Below, piece after piece: positions 35,951-45,400 of a stretch of DNA of 64,000 bases. Positions within the stretch are counted from its first letter, which is position 1. Every line of letters starts with the position of its first letter. The translations under genes and the position numbers were made by a program. Under the pieces are notes generated by a model. That model was not told the DNA's origin, did no database searches, and saw only the letters and a list, made by a program, of their open reading frames with translations. This DNA comes from Thuidium tamariscinum (lineage: Eukaryota > Streptophyta > Bryopsida > Hypnales > Thuidiaceae), in contig OX344750.2 in assembly GCA_947034885.2 (NCBI GenBank), positions 9,272,553 through 9,336,552 on the forward strand, in the 5' to 3' direction.

Positions 35951-37084
35951 ATCTTCAAAAGGTGATCGACAAGCTCCTAAACTTTAAGAGGATACACATA
36001 TATAGTTAGGTCCAATAATCTTGTCAATATTTCTTTCTAGATAGATTGAGCTTGCAAAAAATTTATGAATTTTAGAAAGTTCTAGCACATTCAAAAATGA
36101 TTGAATTTCTAAACTACAAATCATGTTTGAATTATAGTGAAGATTATTTCACTATCATACAACAAATTCTAAAATAGTAGAGGTAAGCTTATAGTATGAA
36201 GAAGTTAGTTTGGCCTCCCAATTAACTATATAGAATCTTTTGAAGATAGTTAATCAGATTGTTGCAACACCAAAATACACCAAAGAACAAGTAAGAAATG
36301 ATACAAAAAAATTCAAGAAGTATGTATAGGAGCAAGTATCTCTATAACAATTGCAAATGGTCATTTCTACTATATTCAATAGGCAATAGCAATAGCTCGC
36401 CCAATAGAATGCAAGCTTCAATTTTAACAAAAGGTGGCATCACTAGATGATAGATAGTGTATAGAAAAGATCCAAAGTGTTCTATGATTTTGAATTTCAT
36501 TACATGTATATATTTGTTCCAATAATAAGTACTCTTCACTACAATTCCAAGGCAATTTGTAGTTTGGAAATCTGTTCAATTTTTTAAAATGCTAGAGCTT
36601 CTTGAAGTTCATAAACAGCCTTATTGTTGAACTTAATGATTTGTAACAAAATTCTTAAGAATCATGGAGCTAACTATACAATAAGAAATCAGAAACTTTG
36701 TTATCACCCAACACTCTGCTTTTGTTGAGCTGAGTATTTTCTTCATGAATATTCCACATCCTTGAAATATGAAAATTGTACTTTACTGTACATAAACGCT
36801 GCATCTACTCAAGCAGTGTTTCTAATCCATGAGTTTATGTTTCCCGGGATGTGTCTATATTCGCAGTTCTAATCCATGTCTGCAAGCGAGCTTCGATTCC
36901 TGAACCCGTCTTTAATTTTACATCATTAATCTCTGTACCGTAAATAAAAATGTCGCTCAAAACTTTGGCTGTACTAACTAACTATCACAAGTACACAACT
37001 AATTAAGAAACCTTTCAAACGAAATTGCGGTCAAAACTGGATGCAATGCATGCTTGCAAAATTTAAAACCAAATTCAAGCTAAG
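35951..37084. other. spacer, then 3' flank of the HMA gene
   Basis: The spacer is AT-rich to about 36.8 kb. The last ~250 bp are more balanced and probably include the 3'UTR of the reverse-strand gene that follows. No other gene is supported. Confidence 0.5.
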
Positions 37085-37603
37085 CTACCGATCCTGCCAG
37101 AAGACCGATCGTTCCATGCGCGAAACTCGTTGCAAACGCCGAAGTACCTGCTCCGGTTGCAGGTTCTCTCCCAGCACCACCACTTTCTTTTCCCACTGGT
37201 CAGCAACAACGTTCCGCACGTCGGGGAACTCCTTCAATTCCTCCACCACGCGGTGCTCGCAGTGGTCGCAACAGAGCTGCGGCGCGTGAAGCGTCACTGT
37301 ACATTCGACTGCTTCCCTGGCAATTCGGTATGGATTTTCCACAAAGTAAGCAGGGTACCCGTACCCGCCGTGAGGAAATTCGTGGTTGCGCCACCTCCAG
37401 GGATCTTCCTGTCGAAGGAAGACTTTCTCGTAGTTAGGGATGAAGTGACCGCCATAGCTGGGATCTACTGGGTGTTGGTCACGAAAATCTCGCCGGTAGA
37501 CGTAGTAGGGGTCGTTGTAGAAGGGAGCCTCGCGGAACGTCGCTGGTGATCGCGGATCCACGAAGGAGACGTATTGAGACTCGCCCCGATTGTAGAGCGC
37601 CAT
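37085..37603 (-). CDS. heavy-metal-associated (HMA) domain protein
   Basis: A 172-aa, apparently single-exon protein. Residues 100-168 form an HMA-type ferredoxin-like domain (ECTVTLHAPQLCCDHCEHRV, then VRNVVADQWEKKVVVLG and EQVLRRLQRV). The metal-binding pair is C112-D-H-C115; the Met usual before the first Cys of MxCxxC is replaced by Leu-Cys. The N-terminal ~95 residues are Tyr/Pro/Arg-rich (PFYNDPYYVYRRDF; GGYGYPAYF) and unlike classical HIPP proteins. There is no C-terminal CaaX isoprenylation box, so it is HMA-like rather than a typical HIPP. Such proteins bind Cu, Zn or Cd, or act as metallochaperone-like adaptors. The start at 37603 (MALYNRGESQ) is preferred; an ATG-like start 33 nt upstream would add MLQYCRLRTRT. 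The region is GC-rich relative to the flanks. The partner and metal are unknown. Confidence 0.8.
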   Translation of the reverse strand: MALYNRGESQYVSFVDPRSPATFREAPFYNDPYYVYRRDFRDQHPVDPSYGGHFIPNYEKVFLRQEDPWRWRNHEFPHGGYGYPAYFVENPYRIAREAVECTVTLHAPQLCCDHCEHRVVEELKEFPDVRNVVADQWEKKVVVLGENLQPEQVLRRLQRVSRMERSVFWQDR

Positions 37604-37728
37604 TGTACGCGTTCGAAGTCTACAATACTGGAGCAATCTAACTTTTGGTTGACTGCGAGCTAAGTTAAATTGTACGGAGTAATTGAATGCGATGACGAAG
37701 AGAAATTAATTCACAGAGGGAATCCAAG

Positions 37729-37985
37729 TATGACTGCTCGATCGAGGTTCTGAACTCGTCGTGAAATGTACAGAATAGAAAGAGTGACTCATGCAGGTTC
37801 TGAACTAGCTCGACGTGAAATTTACTGAAGGAATGTATGACTCAGGCTCTGAACTTGACGTGAAATTCACTGAAGGCAAGCTAGTATGACTCAGGTTCTG
37901 CACTCGACGTACGCGAAATTTTCAGAATGGATAGTATGTCTCAGGCTCTGAACACGATTGAGTGTCGATCTGAAGCTAGTGGGCG
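37729..37985. repeat. five-unit ~50-bp tandem array upstream of the HMA gene
   Basis: Units start near 37729, 37784, 37836, 37885 and 37935. The consensus is TATGACTCAGGYTCTGAACT, then CGACGTGAAATT and ACTGAAGG. TGACTCA (a GCN4/AP-1-type bZIP site) is intact in three units and CGACGTGAAA in two. The array lies 126-382 bp upstream of the HMA start codon, in its promoter or 5'UTR, so it could be a regulatory module. No regulatory role is shown by the sequence itself. Confidence 0.7.
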
Positions 37986-38183
37986 ATGGAGTTGACTCGG
38001 AAGTTGATAGAAATGAAAGATGTTGAGAATTTGCGCAACGCTGGTTTTCATTTATATTCGATCTTCGTGAGCTGCAAGCATCGTCCATGAAGCTGCTAAA
38101 TTCAAGGCACAGACACGGGCGGTGATCGACTGCGAGCGGGGATTGGGTGGAGCGTGGGGGGCAGATTGGCAAGCTATTATTAA

Positions 38184-38438
38184 TTTACTCCGGAGTAGTA
38201 TTATAGAATGAATGTTAGTGTTTCTGTGAGGCTATCATCGAAGGTGTACATGCAGTTGCAAGTGCTTGGGCCCAGTGGAGATCGAGCCATCATTGGACTT
38301 CCCTGAGACGCCCCACAACAGTCTCAAGTGGATGACGTCGCCTCCACGTTGACCCACTTCGGTTTGGGGCCTTGGGGGGCCTTGACTGCCTCCCCGGGAA
38401 GGCGCCCCACACAAGTTTAGAGTCCTTTGTATTTTAAT
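38184..38438 (+). repeat. family D repeat, copy D3
   Basis: The order of landmarks is the same as in 30052-30270: 'agtattat', 'gtgaggctatcatcga', 'atgcagttgcaagtg', 'gagccatcattggacttccctgaga.gccccac', 'cagtctcaagt', 'ggtttggggccttggggggccttgac' and 'gccccacacaagttta'. It lies upstream of the HMA gene. Confidence 0.65.
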
Positions 38439-38496
38439 AAACAAAATAGTTTTCCAGTACAGTTTTCCAGTACGGTAATCCCTTGCAACCGGAACG

Positions 38497-38820
38497 GGTT
38501 GTTTGGCTTTGAATCCTTTAATCAGTATGTGTGCACATATATATGTGCATGCATATATATCTCATATGTAGAAGGGGGATTGGTTTTTAGGAAAACTACA
38601 TGTCTTCTGTTAATACCCTGGTTTGGGAAGGGAGTGAAGTAGTGAATATGTTGTAAATCCTACCTAGGACCTAGGTACATACGGTACATGTCTTTATTGG
38701 CAAATTTTTCCCACTAACTTGTTGCTAGGGAGGATTGAGCAGATATTTCGTTAAAATGGTGGCATGAGAGAAAATTTCAGCCCAACTGCCCAAGTGTGGG
38801 CCTAATGGATGCATATATGA
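38497..38820 (+). repeat. family K repeat, copy K2
   Basis: It aligns with 33014-33230 around 'taataccctggtttgggaagggagtgaagtagtgaatatgttgtaaat' and 'cctaggtacatacgg'. It includes an alternating 'gtgtgcacatatatatgtgcatgcatatat' stretch near 38530. Confidence 0.5.
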
Positions 38821-39177
38821 GAATTTGCACTTACAACAAAAATCAGCCAAAATTGGCAGTCAGAGAAACTATAAGGTGAGTAGTCAGCTCATGTGACCCA
38901 TCATATTTCGAATTAAATAAATATTTAGAAAAAAATAAATAATAAAAAAATAATTTAATTTTGAATTTTGAATTTTTTTTATTTCACTGTAATTGCACAT
39001 TCTCTAAAAGTAAAATGACCATCTGTAAGGTCTAGATTTTCTCTCATATATGCCACAAACTTGGCATTTTGAGGTTTGGACTATATTGACTAAAATGTAT
39101 ACTACTCCTAGATTCACTATAAGAGAAAGGGATGTTTTAAGTATAGTCCTAGTAATATAGTATTTTAAGTAATGACC

Positions 39178-39439
39178 TTTAAAGGCCTTATTCATTAAAA
39201 TGAGACAATTTACACATTTTGAGACTTCACCCTAAAAATTTTTTAGTCATTTATCATCGAGTTGAAGATAAGATGAGATTGCAACCTTTGGACAATTAAA
39301 GGTTTTTACATGTATTATTATATCAAAGTCTCAAATTATCAAATGACTCAAAATTAAAAAGTTATGACCATTTATCTTCGACTCTAAGATAAAATTGAGA
39401 CTACACTTTATCTCAATATAATGAATAAGGCCTTTTTAA
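39178..39439. mobile_element. element L, foldback MITE (262 bp)
   Basis: The left end TTTAAAGGCCTTATTCATTA and the right end TAATGAATAAGGCCTTTTTAA are inverted repeats. Pairing continues inward through 'gagac' and 'ttatcttcgactctaagat' versus 'atcatcgagttgaagata', so most of the element can fold back. It is non-coding, with TTAA/TTA-rich flanks. Confidence 0.65.
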
Positions 39440-39861
39440 TTAAGGTTTCTAATAAAATTTTACTGAAAAGACTATCTCTTGTAGTGATTCTAAGACCCTG
39501 AGATCTGAAATCTATACAATTCATAGAAAATGAATGGAAAAATGTCATTGAAATACTACCATTTTAACTACTAAATATTTGTTATTGACTTTCTTATAAT
39601 AATGTTTTTAGGTGATAGTACTTATAAAATAATGTATCTATCTTGGTATTTGAGCTTTGCATCACACTGATACAAAACAAATGCACTTAAGGTAATTACT
39701 CTATATGTTAACTGTAAACCTTCTTTCCTATTGTGTCCCTATCTACACTTGCCCAACATTTTAGCCATAATCAATGAAACTATCTTATTTAAAAGTTTCT
39801 TCTAAAATTAAATTCTTGCTTAATTATATAGTCTTCACACAAAAGGTGATTAGGGACAAAT

Positions 39862-40120
39862 ATAAGAGGATTTCTAGCCAGTTTATAAGACTGTGTGTTC
39901 CGAAAAGTTGGGAATGGTGTAGGAACGTTGGGAACACTATGTTGGTATAGTCGAATGATTTTCATTTTCTTGCTTTTGAATACATTCTAAAGTATTTTGG
40001 AAACTAAATTTTTTTTTCAAAATTCAAAAATTTAGACCAGCAAGGGGTTGGTCTGCAACAGTGGGAATAGTTTCAGGGAACAACCTGAAACGGTCTTCCA
40101 AGGGCCAAAAATCCTCTTAT
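39862..40120 (+). mobile_element. family C element C2
   Basis: The ends are ATAAGAGGATTT and AAATCCTCTTAT (perfect over the outer 11-12 bp). The interior has 'gttgggaa', an A/T-rich middle, 'ccagcaaggggttggtctg' and 'gtttcagg...cctgaaac', in the same orientation as 26470-26767. It is 259 bp and non-coding. Confidence 0.75.
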
Positions 40121-40303
40121 GGTTGGATACATCAAGATTTTTAAAATTCATAGTTTAGGGTTGAAAACCTAGGATTGGTTTTTATACATTGGTTTTTAAT
40201 AACTTAAAATAAATAGTTTATATACTAATTCAAACCTAAAATCTCTTTTGAATTCCAACAAAATCCAACAAAAAACTTGACTATTTAGGAAATCAAACTA
40301 TGC

Positions 40304-41166
40304 TTAACCCTTTAAGGTCCGTGCATCCAAAAAGTGGATGCGCCTTGGTCAACCCTGATTGTAACTTTCAAAATATCCATTATTGGTATATATTTTAAAC
40401 TAATAAAATTAATCTTGACAAGTTTTCTTTCTATTCCATTTTGAAATTTTGAAAAATGTCAAAAATTGAAAGAATTATTGCAACTGAAAGCTCCATGTGT
40501 TAGAATCCAAATAACACAATATGGTGTGTTTTTAATTCATATTTTCTTTTTTTAAAATGGAATTTGAATTTAAATTATAGAATTATATTTTTCATTCTAT
40601 CCTTGATTTATAGTAGAAATTAAAAAAATTTCTAATATATTTCTAATTGATATAATTTTATTTCCACCTTTAGCTTAAAAAAATCACAATAATTTTATTT
40701 TTCCATCAAAATTATTGAAAAAAACAGAATAAATAGAAAATGCACTTTTCCACTAGTGAAAAATATCAAAATCTTATACATCAATTAAATAAAAGGATAA
40801 ATTTGGTTTGATAATTGAATTTGACTTCAAGGTCTTTGTTGTGGTTGTTTTGGATGTAAAAAATAAAATAACCAATTGAAAATTTTTCACACTAATCTCC
40901 ATTGCTACTTGTACCACTTGTGAAAAATTCAAATAATTTGAATTTTTTTTTCTATTTTTACTTATTTATATTCAATTTTTGCAACAAAAATGATAATAAT
41001 TATAATTTTTCACAAAACAAATTGTAATTTCTCATAGTGATATACAATTCTTAGTTTCAAGTAATAAAAATATAATATTGCTGTTTCAACACAATTTACA
41101 AGGCCAAATTTAGTTCAGACATGATGTTTGACCATTTCACAATGGATCAAGACGTTTAGGGGTTAA
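40304..41166. mobile_element. family F element Ff (863 bp)
   Basis: The left end is TTAACCCTTTAAGGTCCGTG. The right end, reverse-complemented, is TTAACCCCTAAACGTCTTGA. TTAA is present at both edges. The interior is very AT-rich with no ORF of note. The family assignment rests on the terminal motif. Confidence 0.65.
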
Positions 41167-41389
41167 AGAGAGTCCATGTGTGCTTTAAACTATACCTATT
41201 TTCAATACTTTGACAATTGATAGTTTACTTGTACAATGTCCAATTAATGCATAAGAAAATTTAGAATTCTTCTCACTTCCAACAACATCAAAAAAAATTT
41301 GGCGATGTAATAATAAGAACAATGGTCAAATGCTTATTAGGAGACATTTTAGTCTAGTTACCATAATCACGCCCAATAGACAGTTTGTG

Positions 41390-41531
41390 CTTCTAATGAA
41401 ACAAAATATATAATTACTTTTTTGATTAGAGTAGAACTTCTAATAAGATCCTTGCTAGGACTTCTAACGAATCAAAATATATAATTACATTTTTGATTAG
41501 AGTGGAACTTCTAATAAGATCCTTGCTAGGA
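41390..41531 (+). repeat. tandem duplication, ~71-bp unit
   Basis: Units 41390-41459 and 41461-41531 both read 'cttctaaYgaa.caaaatatataattac.tttttgattagagt.gaacttctaataagatccttgctagga'. They differ at only a few positions, so the duplication looks recent. Confidence 0.8.
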
Positions 41532-41950
41532 CTAATCTAACGTGTTCTTGTTTAAAGGTTATTACACTAATTCACAAATGATGTCATAGCCACTTTCTAG
41601 TCAATTAATGACAAAGAATCCTTTTGTGTAGGGCAAAAGTGTGACTATTCATCCTCAAAATTTTACGTAAATAGGCATATCTTCTATAGTAGTTTGACTT
41701 TCAATGAAGGCTTTCAGATTTATTTGAACCTACTATTTGCACAATGCCAAAAGGAATGATTTCTATGGTCACTAGTCCATCTTTCAAGGGTTAATGGAGG
41801 ATCATTTGACTTCATAACCTTTATATGCAGCCCAAGTAGGGGACCAGTCCGACACATTCCTATAGAATGGTTATTAGTTCAAAGAGTGAGGTTTATAAGT
41901 TCTATTGTATATGTTATCTAATCAATAATAAGATATATTCAATATACATT

Positions 41951-42036
41951 TACTCCTTCCTGTCTCAAAATAAATCCATGGTTTCCAGTGGGAAACTACA
42001 GGAGTACCATGGATTTATTTTGAGACAGAGAGAGTA
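41951..42036. mobile_element. Stowaway MITE (86 bp)
   Basis: The left end TACTCCTTCCTGTCTCAAAA and the reverse-complemented right end TACTCTCTCTGTCTCAAAA continue into a shared AATAAATCCATGG. The whole element is one hairpin. TA at each edge is the Tc1/mariner-type target, and the CTCCYTCYGTCTCAAAATAA-like end is the plant Stowaway signature. It lies about 450 bp downstream of the HPR1 stop codon. Confidence 0.85.
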
Positions 42037-42487
42037 ATTCACAGTGATTATATGCTCCATAACTGGATCACACCCACTAGGAATGGAGAACCAACCGATA
42101 ACTTGGCTCCAAATTCTCAGCTAATGCATAATCTTCAAGGCAGCGGTTGTGATTTGAGAGTTTGATTCCAGTTAGAACACGAACAAGAGTCTCTCGATGC
42201 CAATAAATTGTAGCTTTCTTTTATACAAGAATAGAGAAGCTCAATTTCTTCTTCACATAATTCCATATTATACAAAGACAGTGGTCGGGATCAGCCAAAA
42301 AACATCAAGGCAGCCAAAATGGAATTGCTGCCTGAGAATTCTGTGGATGCAACAATTGAGTCTACGCACTGACAAGCCCCTGCTTTAGTTACTCGTAATT
42401 CTACACACCCACTCATAGCGCGCAGTAGTCTAGTCTTCCGGAGATCAGCATGCAAAGAGGAATACAAAGCTGCATTGATCATGGTTT

Positions 42488-45400
42488 TTACAGCTTTGCC
42501 TTGGCTTTGCCTTTCCCATCTCCAACTGGAAGACCTTTGAATATGTCCAACATACGAAGGCAGTACTACAACAGTTAGTCAATCAGTTACACAACAATTC
42601 GTACAAAACTCTCCCCAACAGCGCCATGTCAAAATCTGCGCTCACCCTTTTTTTTATTTTATTGTTTCCACACTCGGTGCAAAACAGAAATCGTTTAGGT
42701 TTAGTTCTAGCTCTTAGAGAAGCTTCGAACGGCAGCTAAGAAATAAAGAGTGAGCTAAACACTAGCCTAATCCTGAATTAAAGGTGATGATAAAACAATT
42801 ACATACCAAGGGCTTTTGCATTGACAATACTTGGGGCAGCAGCGGGCGCAGGCTTGTTCGCATCAAGGAAAGGCTCGACGTTGTTCGAGTTCGGCCACAC
42901 TGGGTACCCCTTCAGCTTAGCCTACAGTAGAAAGGAACATTCATGAATGCACTCATGAATCATGCCACTGTGTAACTGAGTTTTCTTACTTGACAGGTTA
43001 GGTACTAGATAACTAAATTTTTTGAGCTGGGAGGCCAAAGTTCGATTATTGGATATAACCCTCTCCTCTAGATTAAATCAGGATCATCAGATCTTGAAAA
43101 TCTATGACTCTGTGAAAGTGTGGGGTTATGACTCTAGATACTCATCCTCTGTCACTAAACCTTCAATGCGTCATGTGGCGATGAAAGCAGCAGGAGAAAG
43201 ATATAAACTACTACGCAGCACCCAAATTCGTAATATAAATCATAACCATACTTGCATGGAGCTAAGAGACCACACAACAGAATGGGACTTCAACAGTGGA
43301 AATGACAAGGGCGAACTCACCGCAACATTCTGAGCAGCAAGCGTTGCCATTCCTTCTCTCGTCCACTGTTCCCAGTCCATAGCCCCATATCAGTGTGCAC
43401 AACTTGGTAAGACGACCCCCAGAAAAGATTAGAAATAATTGAATTCTACTGCCCTAGTATTTTGAATACAAGAGATGGTATTGGAAGACAAGTTAGATTA
43501 CCTTTGAGGCAGAAGCAATGTGAGGAACAACCACAGCGTTTGGAAGGTTACCAAGGCCAGGCTTCATGTAAGGCTCGTCCTGCAGACCAACCCAGTCATA
43601 TTTACTGTTTACTCGCCAAGTCACTCATGCATAGATCTGCTCAAGCTCAGGACCTAAATGCAGGATTAGGGCAATTAACAGAGAAAGTTGCGTAACCTTC
43701 ACGTAATACCCTGAAATATTCAGCTTTGCTACTTCTGCAGTAAAAGAAGAGAAGCCTACCTCGAATACATCTAGCCCAACACGGAACATGGGGTTGGCTT
43801 TGAGATGTTCCACCAATGCCACTTCGTCTACGACAGGACCTCGGCTTGCGTTCACAAGAATTGCCTCCTGTTTTACCCAAATTCCATAAAAATTTAGCCC
43901 TTGATGTATCAGAATGTGCACCCTTTTGCTACTTTGAATCTCTTAAAAACCTTCTCCAGAAGTCTTCTTTATACAAAGAACTGAATATTTCCTCAAACAA
44001 GTGAAGCACAGTCTCCTTAAATCAACGGAATGACCAAAATAGGGTGCAACTCAAACACAAAAGTTAAGAAAGTAATATAAGAAAGTACCTTCTTCATAAG
44101 AGCCAGCCTGTCTTTGTTGATGAGGTGATATGTTGTCTTGTCCAGGATAGGATGCAAGCTCACCTAAATCCCCAAATCCCAAAGCGAGAGATATCAAGGA
44201 ATGCATCAACTAAATTTTTGCTGGAGCAACAGAAAAATCTTGAAGTCCAGCTGTGAGGGTTCAGAATTGGAATGCTCCCACAAAACCCAAGCTTGAATTT
44301 CTCTATGCAACACCATACTTCAGTAGCAGGTTAGGCACTTCTCCTTGCCGAAATGAATTTGCCGGTTTGCTTATCACGGGTGTTGGCATTCACATGGAAC
44401 TTATTGGTTTAGTATAATTCATCATTTTGTCACGATCCTGCTACCTAAGTACGGTATGCAATTCAGTAGTAAATATCCTGAAGCTAATATCCTCCTGATA
44501 TCCAGTAGCACTTCATACCACGTCAGCTTTCTGCAAGACCTCCTCCGGGCTGGATGCTCGGCTCCAATGTACAGGTTCCTCGCCCTGAGACTTCAGGAAT
44601 TCGCCGTAGGCTGCCATAAAAAACACGCTTTTTTGAGTTTGATTCATGTGATGGTAAGTGATTCTACAAAATGAGATAAGCTTCTTTCTGTAAAATGCTA
44701 TATCCTCTGAAGTGCTTCGGCGAAGTTACCAGTAGGTGAGTCGAATAATGACTGTCGACATGAAAAGCTGACTATAAATACAACTGATTGTGGATCTCAA
44801 AATGCATGTCAAGGCCAACGCACGGCACGAACCTGTAACGAATTTCTCCAGTCTTGACGACTGATACAAGTCGTAGTAGATTACGTTCATCTTGAAGCCT
44901 TCGATCTACCAGGAAACAACGAACAACTTCAGGCCATGGGCACCTCAGAGATAGGAGAAGGGGGCAGAATGCGGGTTGCAAAAGCATAGTTTCAGAATTC
45001 TCAAGACAACAGCGTAAATTCATGAAAGGAGAAGGGAACATCTTGGGACCAACTGCTAATTCAAGGAAGAATCAAGGTATCCAATATCGCTCTGCTTCTT
45101 TGTCAATTTTGTTTTTTTTACACAGATCCTCTCATATCTTGAATTCAAGATTTCAAGCGTTCATACTTGGTCAACTATTATAGAGAAGTGCAGTTATTAT
45201 TAACCATAGTGCAGTTACAGTGTAAAGGGCCGTAGTGCGGTCAACACTGCTCGAGAATATAATGAAAGTGAAACATACCATCATACGTGCATAGGCAGTC
45301 CCGATTCTTCCGGCACCAATAATACCCACCGTTTGTCCCTTCAGTAGATTTCCCACAAACCTGGAGGATAGCATTTGTCAAGAACTCTATTTCACACTTG

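Noticed and set aside
37130-37549. 139-codon forward ORF opposite the HMA gene
   Set aside because: It is an antisense shadow of a GC-rich coding region whose reverse strand has a recognisable domain.
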